Assembly (NCBI GenBank): GCA_029242935.1
Contig: JAQWSX010000128.1
Span: 1 to 42,871, forward strand
Length of the DNA: 42,871 nucleotides
Reading direction: 5' to 3'
Source of the DNA: Akkermansiaceae bacterium
GTDB taxonomy: Bacteria; Verrucomicrobiota; Verrucomicrobiia; Verrucomicrobiales; Akkermansiaceae
Positions 25,354 through 33,043 of this stretch are shown here, piece after piece. Every line of letters begins with the position of its first letter. Within the stretch, counting starts at the first letter, position 1. The position numbers and the translations under genes were made by a program. The notes below the pieces were generated by a model. That model was not told the DNA's origin, made no database searches, and saw only the letters and a program-made list of their open reading frames with translations.

Positions 25354-27240
25354 TTACTTGGCCTCAAGATGAGGTGAGATTTTGGCAATAGCAGCTTCTG
25401 ATGTCATTCCGTGTTTTTTGCGAAGGATTTCGGGCTTGCCGTGCTCAATAAATTCATCGGGCCAGCCAATTCGCTCTACGGGGGTGTCGATGACTTTATC
25501 GTGGAGTAATTCAATAATCGAGAGTCCAAAACCATTATAGAGCACGTGATCTTCAAAGGTGCAGACGACTTTTGAATTCGCTGATGACTTTGTGATCGTT
25601 GGTGCGTCGAGAGGTTTGATCCAGCGCGGATTAATTAAGGTGACGCTGTATCCTTTACTTTCTAATTGCTCTTTGGTTTCAAGAGCAACTTCCATCATTG
25701 TTCCCAGTGGAATGAGGCAGACATCGGTTCCTTCCTGAATGACCTCTGCTTCGCCGATCGTGAGAAGGTTTGGCTGATCTTTAATAGATACACCGGGGCC
25801 GTTACCTCGAGGATATCGGATGGCAATTGGGCCGTCCTCGTATTTTGTCATGGTCCAAAGCATATCAATGAATTCATCCTCATCCTTCGGTTGCATATGG
25901 ACTAAGCCTGGGACGTGCCGGAGGTAACCAATATCAAAAAGACCATGATGAGTCGGTCCGTCATCACCGGAAAGTCCCCCACGATCCATACACAAACGGA
26001 CCGGAAGTTTTTGGAGCGCCATATCATGAAGAATCATGTCATATGCCCGCTGCATGAAGGTTGAGTAGATCGCAAGAAAAGGCTTGAGGCCTTGGGTGGC
26101 GTGTCCGCAAGCGAAGAGGGCGGCATGTTCCTCGGCGATGCCGACGTCAAAATAGCGTTCAGGAATCTCGGCTTTGAAGGTTTCCAGTTTTGTTCCGCCG
26201 GGCATGGCCGCGGTGATTGCGGTAATGGATTTATCTTCCTTTGCAAAGTCAGTGACGGTGCGGCCAAAAAGTTCGGAGAAGGTGGGAGCTCCTGATGCGG
26301 TTGAACCGTCTTCGATGTTATAAGGTCCTAGACCGTGGAATTTACCCGGCTTATCGAGAGCGGGCTGATAGCCACGGCCTTTCTCAGTGATGATGTGGAG
26401 AATGACGGGTTCACCTTGCTCCTTGAGATACTCAAAGCTTTTGATGAGGGAAGGAAGGTCATGACCATCAATCGGGCCATAATAGCGCATGCCAAATTTC
26501 TCAAAGAGAACGTTCGGCAGAATCATGTTTTTGGCGTTACGTTCTATTTTATGAGCGAACTTACGGGCACCTGGACCGGCCACTTTTTCCACGAGCGAAG
26601 CGGCTTTAGCTCGAATGTCGTTATAAGCTGGATGTGACTGGAGGGTGTTGAAATACTTGGCGAGGGCTCCGACGTTTTTGTCAATCGACCACTCGTTGTC
26701 GTTGAGAACTACGATGCAGCGGTCGGTTGCTTCGGCAATATTATTGAGAGCCTCCAGGGTGGGTCCACAGGTGAATGCGGCATCACCGGCGACGGCGACA
26801 ACGTGATTGTCGCCGCCTTTCAGATCTCGGGCCGAAGCCATTCCAAGAGCAGCAGAAAGTGCGGTGCCAGCGTGGCCCGCGCCATAGCAGTCGTGCTCTG
26901 ATTCGGTGCGGAGTAGAAAACCGTTAAGTCCCTCATATTGTCTGATGCTACCGATTTCCTTGGCTCGTCCGGTAAGCATCTTGTGGACGTATCCCTGATG
27001 GGAGACATCGAAGAGGAACTTGTCCGTCGGGGTGTTAAAGACACGGTGCATCGCAATCGTTAACTCAACGACGCCAAGGTTAGGTCCGAGGTGCCCTCCA
27101 GTATTCGAAAGAGAGGTGATGAGCTTATTACGAATCTCTTCCGCGAGTTCGGGGAGCCTTTCCGATTCGATCTTTTTGAGATCGTCCGGTCCTTGGATTG
27201 TGTCGAGAAGGTTTGTGCTAGAAGAGTCTGACATCGTCAT
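25354..27240 (-). CDS. dxs: 1-deoxy-D-xylulose-5-phosphate synthase
   Basis: The first enzyme of the MEP isoprenoid pathway: it joins pyruvate and glyceraldehyde 3-phosphate with thiamine diphosphate. The protein is about 628 residues from the ATG at 27240 (MTMSDSSSTNLLDTI). Domain I includes SNTGGHLGPNLGVVELTIAMH and VSHQGYVHKMLTGR. Domain II includes YFDVGIAEEHAALFACG with the catalytic Glu and MQRAYDMILHDMALQKLPVR with DRGGLSGDDGPTHHG. Domain III is the transketolase C-terminal domain. The thiamine-binding motif reads GDAAFTCG instead of the usual GDGA, followed by LNDNEWSIDKNVGAL. A longer frame from 27315 overlaps xseB too far; starts at 27240 or 27234 overlap xseB by 23 or 17 bp, suggesting coupled translation. 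Confidence 0.95.
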   Translation of the reverse strand: MTMSDSSSTNLLDTIQGPDDLKKIESERLPELAEEIRNKLITSLSNTGGHLGPNLGVVELTIAMHRVFNTPTDKFLFDVSHQGYVHKMLTGRAKEIGSIRQYEGLNGFLLRTESEHDCYGAGHAGTALSAALGMASARDLKGGDNHVVAVAGDAAFTCGPTLEALNNIAEATDRCIVVLNDNEWSIDKNVGALAKYFNTLQSHPAYNDIRAKAASLVEKVAGPGARKFAHKIERNAKNMILPNVLFEKFGMRYYGPIDGHDLPSLIKSFEYLKEQGEPVILHIITEKGRGYQPALDKPGKFHGLGPYNIEDGSTASGAPTFSELFGRTVTDFAKEDKSITAITAAMPGGTKLETFKAEIPERYFDVGIAEEHAALFACGHATQGLKPFLAIYSTFMQRAYDMILHDMALQKLPVRLCMDRGGLSGDDGPTHHGLFDIGYLRHVPGLVHMQPKDEDEFIDMLWTMTKYEDGPIAIRYPRGNGPGVSIKDQPNLLTIGEAEVIQEGTDVCLIPLGTMMEVALETKEQLESKGYSVTLINPRWIKPLDAPTITKSSANSKVVCTFEDHVLYNGFGLSIIELLHDKVIDTPVERIGWPDEFIEHGKPEILRKKHGMTSEAAIAKISPHLEAK

Positions 27241-27517
27241 CGAGTGTGTCGGAAGACTGATCAGAAGATTCATTTGAATCTTCATCATTATCTTTCGTCT
27301 GAAGTTTCGCCTCAATCATGTTGAGACGTTTCCTTGCGGATTTTAAGGTCTTTTGGCAATAGCTCAAGAGTGCCTGACCTCTTTCGAAGTCTTCGAGCAG
27401 TTTTCCAAGCGACGAGGGCTCGTCCTCGAGTCGTCTTGTGATCTCTTCAAGCTCGTCTGTCGCCTCCTCGAAGGAGCCGGAGACATATTTAGCAGAGGTT
27501 TTTTTCTTAGCAGCCAT
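27218..27517 (-). CDS. xseB: Exodeoxyribonuclease VII small subunit
   Basis: The small, non-catalytic subunit that binds the coiled coil of XseA in exonuclease VII. The 99-residue protein has the family core SFEEATDELEEITRRLEDEP and LGKLLEDFERGQALLSYCQ, then KTLKSARKRL, two helices forming a hairpin, with an acidic serine-rich tail (DNDEDSNESSDQSSD) that is longer than usual. Its 3' end overlaps the dxs start. The xseB-dxs adjacency is common in bacteria; xseA is not in the window. Confidence 0.94.
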   Translation of the reverse strand: MAAKKKTSAKYVSGSFEEATDELEEITRRLEDEPSSLGKLLEDFERGQALLSYCQKTLKSARKRLNMIEAKLQTKDNDEDSNESSDQSSDTLDDDVRLF

Positions 27518-27543
27518 TTAGAACGAGATGCTCGCGTCTAGGA

Positions 27544-29391
27544 TTATCTGTTATAAATGCGCTGTTTAGAATAAAAGTATATTCTATTACTGAAGAGGTC
27601 GGAAACCTCCGGATACTTATTCATTATCGGTCTTAAATTTTGTGATTGTTTCGCTAGGATTCCCGGGTTCACCATTCCACTTCGACTGTCTGTTTTTGAC
27701 CGGCTCAACGCTCCACGGGCTGGTCCATCAAGCATGAGAGGGGCAAAGTCTTCGTTGTATCCGAAAGGAATCGGACTAAATAAAACATCCTCCTTGAATG
27801 ACATCGGAGTCATGACAATGCCGGCAACCGAGAGTCCTTTATTTGTAGCCAGTTCTTCTAGTTCATTAAATTCTTCAACTTTTCGCGGTAACCAAATTGA
27901 AATTCTATCGGCATACCATGCAACAGCCCAAGGCTGGTCCGAGAAGATGACATCATTGTCATCGGTTGCGTTATGAAGAGTTTCACTAAAGGCGTCCGGC
28001 CAGTAAGGAGGCCAAACAGCTTTCCCACGATCCTTCGTTGCGATTACATTGAGCGTTTCTCTTGGAATCGTCAGAATTAAAGGTCCAGCACTAATGAGAA
28101 TGACGATAGCGAAGTGGCCATATCGCATCAATGCGCCTCCGGCAGGTAGTTCAATTCTTGCCCATAAAATTGAGACGAAGGCCAATCCGTAAGCCGTCAT
28201 AATTGGCGAGAAAAGGATATGGAGTTGATTCGGGGCGAGATTGCTATCTGAGAGCCCGAAAATAGCCATTCCAAGTGTACCCATGATCCACATAAGGAGG
28301 ACAATCCAACGGAATTTGGCAATGGCTTCGCGCTTGAAAGGGTGGAGAAGCGCAAAGAAGAAGAGCGGAGCGACGAGGATAGAACCGAGATTGTTGTAAA
28401 GCTCATTTACCTGCCTCAGCATACTAGTCGTAGTAGTGATGAGGAAGGAGTTGAGGTTGTAGACAATCGTGTAGGTTTGCTCGGCGGGATCGCTCGTCCG
28501 CATGATTACGGATTCCGATTGAGTCAGTCCTCCGTAAAGGCTGAGAAATGCAGTTCCTCCAGGATTTCCTGTCCACTCCATATTCTTGACTAAAAAGTAG
28601 CTACTAAAAACAAGAAGGATCCCGAGGATCATAAAGCCGGAGATTCCTTTGGGTCGGAAAAAGAAGGCGGCGTAAGTGACGAAACCCAAGATGATCCAGA
28701 TAGTCAGCCAATGGGAAAGAGCGAGCAGTGAAAGGAAAACGGCTGCTATGACAAGGGATCCAATATCGCCCCGATTTTCAATTGAGGCCTCGAGTGTCCG
28801 GTAAATAAAGAAAAGCGCACAAGAAAACAGCAGGAGCATCAGCATTTGGGGAAGCCCCGTCTGGGTGAATTTCCACATTAGATCACTTAAAATCATGAGG
28901 ATAGCAGTCGCTCCCGCTATTCGAACATCGAAAATCCGTGAGATGAGGAGGTAGTTGATGCCAACTGCAATGAGGAATAGGATGACTGCAACTGCTGAGA
29001 TTACGCGATCAAGAGTGTAAACAGTTTTCTCATCCTTCTCATTCATTTGAAATTTTTCGAAATCGTCGCCACCCACAGCCTTCAAAACAGCTGCGTAGAT
29101 GTAGGGGTTTAAGGGTGAGTGGTAGGTGTCGTGGAAAGCGCTGAGATCGATGTCCTTTTCGGCTTCTTTGGCCTGCCAAACCGCAGCGCCACGGATCACT
29201 TTGGTGGTAGCATTATTGCCCCGAGCGATCTCACGGCCAATTTGAGCCTGTTCAATTCCCTTTTCTGAGGTGAGGCCCTTAAAGCCCAGAATCAAGTAGA
29301 AGCCTACCAATCCAAAGAGGACGAGGAAAAAGAGGAGGCGACTTATTAGAGTGGCGTTGTCGAAGCCGCCGACTTTAGTGGAACTAATCAT
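27544..29391 (-). CDS. GT-C-like polytopic membrane protein
   Basis: A 615-residue integral membrane protein with about 10-12 hydrophobic helices, the first at about 18-37, and a soluble C-terminal part (from about 460). The first large extracytoplasmic loop carries acidic residues (QAKEAEKDIDLSAFHDTYHSPLNPYIY), which together with the helix count resembles the GT-C fold of PMT/ArnT-type lipid-linked sugar transferases. The C-terminal domain, with DNDVIFSDQPWAVAWYADR, resembles the periplasmic domain of such proteins. Family membership is not certain; donor and acceptor are unknown. The start overlaps the response-regulator stop by four bases (ATGA), so the two are translationally coupled. 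xseB follows after 26 bp. Confidence 0.75.
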   Translation of the reverse strand: MISSTKVGGFDNATLISRLLFFLVLFGLVGFYLILGFKGLTSEKGIEQAQIGREIARGNNATTKVIRGAAVWQAKEAEKDIDLSAFHDTYHSPLNPYIYAAVLKAVGGDDFEKFQMNEKDEKTVYTLDRVISAVAVILFLIAVGINYLLISRIFDVRIAGATAILMILSDLMWKFTQTGLPQMLMLLLFSCALFFIYRTLEASIENRGDIGSLVIAAVFLSLLALSHWLTIWIILGFVTYAAFFFRPKGISGFMILGILLVFSSYFLVKNMEWTGNPGGTAFLSLYGGLTQSESVIMRTSDPAEQTYTIVYNLNSFLITTTTSMLRQVNELYNNLGSILVAPLFFFALLHPFKREAIAKFRWIVLLMWIMGTLGMAIFGLSDSNLAPNQLHILFSPIMTAYGLAFVSILWARIELPAGGALMRYGHFAIVILISAGPLILTIPRETLNVIATKDRGKAVWPPYWPDAFSETLHNATDDNDVIFSDQPWAVAWYADRISIWLPRKVEEFNELEELATNKGLSVAGIVMTPMSFKEDVLFSPIPFGYNEDFAPLMLDGPARGALSRSKTDSRSGMVNPGILAKQSQNLRPIMNKYPEVSDLFSNRIYFYSKQRIYNR

Positions 29392-30788
29392 GATGTTTGT
29401 GGATCAATAAGCGGAACGTCGCGAAGTTTTCGTTGAAGAGTACGTCGGCTAATTCCAAGTAGCTCCGCGGCTTTCGTCCGATTTCCGTCCGTGACCCGCA
29501 GTGCGCCTTGCACAGCTCGTTGCTCGAGGGCATGCAAGTTGAATTCCTCCTTGGGAGCAAGGGTGTTTTTTACCGAAGATGATTCAAAGTGGTGTCCTAG
29601 GCCGGAGACAAAGTCTGGCAGGTGCTGAATATCTAGTTCGGATTGGTTTGACATAACTACGGCATGCTCGATGGCAGTTCGCAATTCTCGGACATTTCCG
29701 GGCCAGCCGTAACTGAGCAGAGAGCTCATGGCAGCCTCGGTGAGAGGTTTTTCTGGGCGGCCATTTTCTCGGGCGAATTCGGATAGGAAGGAGTTCGCAA
29801 GTAACACAATGTCTTCTCTTCTCTCGCGGAGAGGGGGCATGATTAGCCCTAAGACATTGAGTCGGAAGTAAAGATCTTCACGAAACGTTCCCTCTTCGAC
29901 CATCCTGGCAAGACTGCGGTTGGTTGCGGCAATGATGCGAACATCGACTTGAATCGAGGTGTTTGAGCCGACGCGTTCAATCGTTCGTTCGGAAAGAGCT
30001 CGGAGCAGCTTTACTTGTGTTTGTGCATCAATCTCTCCGATTTCATCAAGAAAAAGAGTTCCGCCATGAGCTTGTTCAAATCTGCCTACCCGGCGCTGGG
30101 AGGCTCCAGTGAAGGCGCCTTTTTCATGGCCAAATAGTTCACTTTCTAAAAGTTGGGAAGAAAGAGCGGCACAATTTACACCCACAAATTTCTCGCCTGG
30201 ACGCCCAGAAAGGTCGTGGAGGGCGTGAGCAACCACCTCTTTGCCGGTTCCGGATTCACCCTCAATGAGGACCGTCGCGCGGGTCGGGGCGATTTGTTCG
30301 ATCTTAGCAGCAACTTTGGCCATCAAAGTAGAACGTCCGATCAGGCGGTCAAGGCCGTGGGATGCACTGGCTTTGCTCTCTTTTAGAGTTTCGTTCTCCG
30401 CGACAAGCTTGACGTTTTCCTTTTCCAAGCTTCGATTCCGAACGGCTCGTTTTAGAAGAAGCTCTACTTCGTCGAGATTCAGAGGCTTGGTGACAAAATG
30501 CCAGGCTCCGCGTCGCATGGCTTCCACTGCCGTGTCGACTGAGCCATAGGCCGTCATCATGAGCGCAACCGGTGGGTGGGGAAGCGCGAGGGCCGCGTCG
30601 AGTAATTCCATTCCTGAATCGGCTCCGAGTCTTAGATCTGTAAGGAGTAAATCGACATCTTCGGAATTAAGGACTTGAGTGGCTTGTTTGAGATCTGCCG
30701 CCACGTAACAGTCGAAGCTTTCCTCGAGAGCCATTCTTAAGCCATCGCGGGTCGCCTTTTCGTCATCAACAATTAAGAGGGTTTTCAC
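29388..30788 (-). CDS. NtrC-family sigma-54-dependent response regulator
   Basis: A 466-residue transcription activator. The receiver domain (1-120) has phospho-acceptor Asp51 (LLTDLRLG) and conserved Lys99 (VTKPL). The AAA+ domain (about 147-370) has Walker A GESGTGKE (175-182), the sigma-54-contacting GAFTGA loop (222-227), Walker B GGTLFLDEIGE (about 240-250) and WPGNVRELRTAIEH. The C-terminal Fis-type helix-turn-helix is GNRTKAAELLGISRRTLQRKL. It therefore needs RpoN and opens sigma-54 promoters on phosphorylation, presumably by the histidine kinase 8 bp upstream. Its regulon is unknown; the genes in its own operon are candidates, but I did not find a clear sigma-54 promoter in the window. 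Confidence 0.95.
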   Translation of the reverse strand: MKTLLIVDDEKATRDGLRMALEESFDCYVAADLKQATQVLNSEDVDLLLTDLRLGADSGMELLDAALALPHPPVALMMTAYGSVDTAVEAMRRGAWHFVTKPLNLDEVELLLKRAVRNRSLEKENVKLVAENETLKESKASASHGLDRLIGRSTLMAKVAAKIEQIAPTRATVLIEGESGTGKEVVAHALHDLSGRPGEKFVGVNCAALSSQLLESELFGHEKGAFTGASQRRVGRFEQAHGGTLFLDEIGEIDAQTQVKLLRALSERTIERVGSNTSIQVDVRIIAATNRSLARMVEEGTFREDLYFRLNVLGLIMPPLRERREDIVLLANSFLSEFARENGRPEKPLTEAAMSSLLSYGWPGNVRELRTAIEHAVVMSNQSELDIQHLPDFVSGLGHHFESSSVKNTLAPKEEFNLHALEQRAVQGALRVTDGNRTKAAELLGISRRTLQRKLRDVPLIDPQTS

Positions 30789-30796
30789 AAATATTT

Positions 30797-31984
30797 CTAC
30801 ACTTCGATTGGGGCGCTGTCTTCAAGCAGACGCACTCGTTTATCAGTTCTCGGGAAGTAAAGAGTGACCTTGGTTCCGACCTCCTCTTCGCTTTCAACTT
30901 CGAGCTCTCCGCCATGTTCACGAAGGATGCGACGGACAATGAGCATCCCAAGTCCGGTTCCTTTGGCCTTGGTGGTCCGAAACGGCTCGAACATTGCTCC
31001 CATCGCCTCCGGCGAAATGCCGCTGCCGTTGTCCGAAATCGAAAGGCGAACCTCATAGTCGGTTACGCTGCTTTGAATCAGAATCTCACCTGAATTTTGT
31101 TCGACGGCCTGATAAGCATTCCGGATGACATTATAACACGCCTGCTTAATCTGGGTTGGATCAAGTTCAAGGGAGGGCAAATCCTCGACTAAATCGAGTT
31201 TTACTGGAATTTTACGGCTTTCAAGTTCTGGACTGAGAGCGAGAAGACTTTCTTCAAGTAACTGGTGGAGTTTTGTGGGCTCTCGTTCGGGCTTAGTGGG
31301 GCGCATGGCCTCGAGAAACTGCTTCAAGATGGTGTCGAGCCGACCGATTTCAGTGCGGGCCGTGCCGAGGTGTTTTTGAAGCGGTTCTTGGTCGCCTTCG
31401 GGGAGGTCGGAGATACGGCGTTCAAGAAGTTGGAGGTGAAGTGAGAGAGAATTAAGGGGGTTTCCAATCTCATGGGCTACCCCGGCGGCCAGCAAAGTGA
31501 GTGCATTGAGCTTTTCGGATTCAATCTCCTTTTCCGCTTCTTCGCGAGAGCGAGTGACATCTCGGACCAACATGACGTGTCCAAGGTCAGCCTCGCCTTC
31601 TTCAGCGACCGGGGAGAGGTAAAAATTCAAGTATCGGTTTTCGGGATAAAAAACCTCAAGATCCCGGCTCACCGTCCGGCGGTTGGAGTGCATCAGGTTG
31701 GTCCAATCGACGCCGCGGACGATCTCGTCCAAGGGTTTGCCTTGGGCCTCCTCGGGTGTGGTGCCAAAAAACCGACACCCGGCATGATTGATGAAACTGA
31801 TTCCCCCCGAGGTGTCGAGGAGGAGAACGCCTTCCTGAAGCGCTTCGAAGACCTTCTGAAGGAAGCCTTTTTCGCGAACTAGCCTAGAAAGGAGCGCCTG
31901 CACTTCTCCCGGCTCGATCTGGTCGAGCCGGGAAAGAATCTTGTCGAGGACCGCGGATTTCAAAGCTGCGACAGATTGGCACAA
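30797..31984 (-). CDS. PAS-domain sensor histidine kinase (NtrB-like)
   Basis: A 395-residue cytosolic kinase with no transmembrane segment. A short helical N-terminus leads to a PAS domain (about 42-148: EALQEGVLLLDTSGGISFIN, AGCRFFGTTPEEAQGKPL), the HisKA dimerisation domain with the phosphorylated His171 in GVAHEIGNPLNSLSLHLQLL, and the HATPase domain (N box NVIRNAYQAVEQ, G1 DNGSGISPEAMG, G2 GTGLGMLIVRRI). The start is TTG; an in-frame TGA lies just upstream, so no longer protein is possible. It sits 8 bp before the sigma-54 response regulator, with which it forms a two-component pair. The signal sensed is not evident. Confidence 0.94.
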   Translation of the reverse strand: MCQSVAALKSAVLDKILSRLDQIEPGEVQALLSRLVREKGFLQKVFEALQEGVLLLDTSGGISFINHAGCRFFGTTPEEAQGKPLDEIVRGVDWTNLMHSNRRTVSRDLEVFYPENRYLNFYLSPVAEEGEADLGHVMLVRDVTRSREEAEKEIESEKLNALTLLAAGVAHEIGNPLNSLSLHLQLLERRISDLPEGDQEPLQKHLGTARTEIGRLDTILKQFLEAMRPTKPEREPTKLHQLLEESLLALSPELESRKIPVKLDLVEDLPSLELDPTQIKQACYNVIRNAYQAVEQNSGEILIQSSVTDYEVRLSISDNGSGISPEAMGAMFEPFRTTKAKGTGLGMLIVRRILREHGGELEVESEEEVGTKVTLYFPRTDKRVRLLEDSAPIEV

Positions 31985-32193
31985 TCAGATGGCAGACGCA
32001 ATCCCTGGGCTTAGACAATCAATGCCGCCCCGATTTGGGTGGGCGCCTGCCGATTGATCTAGAGATGTATCACCTAACCAATTCTTGCTTCAGAGGAGCC
32101 TTGGGTTCCCAGATCGCTATCTTAGCCGTTTATAAATCAGTGCAGTAGGTCCGCAAGGACTGGCCTTTTGGGCTGAAATCAGCTTTAAAAGGG
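31985..32193. other. Intergenic region upstream of the kinase operon
   Basis: 209 bp with no gene. It should contain the promoter for the minus-strand kinase operon. A small hairpin with a GCAA tetraloop (GGTCC-GCAA-GGACT, 32148-32161) is visible beside the larger terminator-like hairpin at 32164-32192. Confidence 0.45.
32164..32192 (-). terminator. Terminator-like hairpin after the SHD1-like gene
   Basis: CCTTTTGG (32164-32171) and GCTGA (32172-32176) pair with TCAGC (32179-32183) and TTTAAAAGG (32184-32192), a long stem with one bulge. It starts two bases after the TAA at 32194-32196 that closes the extended frame, and not after the TGA at 32383. No U-run follows, so Rho-independent function is uncertain. 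Confidence 0.5.
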
Positions 32194-32382
32194 TTACTCG
32201 GTCTCTTCTGACAAGGCCAGGACCTTGTCGTTACTTGCACCGGTTTTGATGATCTCACCGTTCACCTTTAAGTGAACGACGAGACCAAGAAGCTTGTCGC
32301 GATACTTGCTCTTAGCCCCTTTGACCATGATCGGGCGCTGATTGAATGTTCCCCACAGACCGTAGGGATCTTCGGTGAAACA
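32194..32382 (-). other. In-frame continuation after TGA (possible Sec-containing tail)
   Basis: Directly after the TGA at 32383-32385 the frame stays open for 62 codons, beginning CFTEDPYGLWGTF, then NQRPIMVKGAKSKYRDKLLG, and ending ASNDKVLALSEETE before a TAA at 32194. The composition is protein-like (LLGLVVHLKVNGEIIKTG reads as paired strands), not random. The full frame would be 255 codons plus stop. This piece is either the true C-terminus reached by decoding TGA as selenocysteine, or the tail of a gene broken by a nonsense change. Confidence 0.65.
32351..32367 (-). promoter_or_regulatory. Candidate bacterial SECIS hairpin
   Basis: On the minus strand CCCUAC-GGUCU-GUGGGG forms a 6-bp stem (one G-U pair) closing a 5-nt loop. 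It begins 15 nt after the TGA, so the loop starts 21 nt after it. Known bacterial SECIS elements have an apical loop with G in the first positions at about 16-37 nt from the UGA; the E. coli fdhF loop reads AGGUCU. No selenocysteine genes are in the window. Confidence 0.4.
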
Positions 32383-32961
32383 TCATCCACCGCCGCCGCC
32401 TGAGGGCATGACCGGGTTATCGCTCCAAGATTCCAGATTGGCGCTCTTGGTAGTGATGGTTTCAGTTCCGTTTGAGAGGACGAGATCGATCGTGTCCGAG
32501 CCCGAAATCTTTTCAATCTTGTTTTGATATTCGCGGCGATTCCGCTCGACGAAGAAGATATACTCGACAGTCACGTCTTTCAGCATCTCGTCGCGCTTGT
32601 TCTCGACGGTTACGATGTAGTTGTGGTCGTATTTCTCGAAGTGCCACTGTCCCTGAGCAGGCTTATTTTTTTCAGTCCGCTTGCTATAATGCTTGGTTTC
32701 AACCGAGAGGCTTTTCTTGGCCTGAACAATCGGACCTTGTTCCTCGACATACTTCTGGTCTTCCTTCGAGAGGACATCGATCGAAAAGGTGAGGACCTTG
32801 CCGCGCGCTATGCGCATCTTAGCTTTCTTTGTAGACGACTCATATTCAATGAGTTCTCCACGGAACGTCTTGCTGCCATCCTTGCTGATGTAGGTGCGCA
32901 TTTCTCCGAACACCGCAGTGATAGGGAAGCATGCAATAAGCAAAAAATTTCTTATTTTCAT
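32383..32961 (-). CDS. Secreted SHD1-like protein ending at in-frame TGA
   Basis: A 192-residue frame with a signal peptide (MKIRNFLLIACFPITAVFG, cleaved near 19) and an N-terminal SLA1-homology-1-like domain at about 21-75 (MRTYISKDGSKTFRGELIEY, then VLTFSIDVLSKEDQKYVEE), a short beta-barrel found in many secreted PVC proteins. The middle (about 90-175) looks like an all-beta domain (HNYIVTVENKRDEMLKDVTVEY), and the frame ends PVMPSGGGGG at TGA. A glycine run directly before the stop is odd, and the frame continues past it for 62 codons. No function can be assigned. The gene follows the PVC haem protein gene on the same strand, 82 bp downstream. Confidence 0.72.
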   Translation of the reverse strand: MKIRNFLLIACFPITAVFGEMRTYISKDGSKTFRGELIEYESSTKKAKMRIARGKVLTFSIDVLSKEDQKYVEEQGPIVQAKKSLSVETKHYSKRTEKNKPAQGQWHFEKYDHNYIVTVENKRDEMLKDVTVEYIFFVERNRREYQNKIEKISGSDTIDLVLSNGTETITTKSANLESWSDNPVMPSGGGGG

Positions 32962-33043
32962 AAACTTCTAAGGATCTTGTCACCTTTACCTTCACGTAGC
33001 AATTTAAAAAGTAAATTGAGCGGGGCTTTGACAATCTCGATCC

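Noticed and set aside
27241-27315. Extended dxs start adding 25 residues.
   Set aside because: It lies wholly within xseB in another frame and the added residues are basic and unlike DXS.
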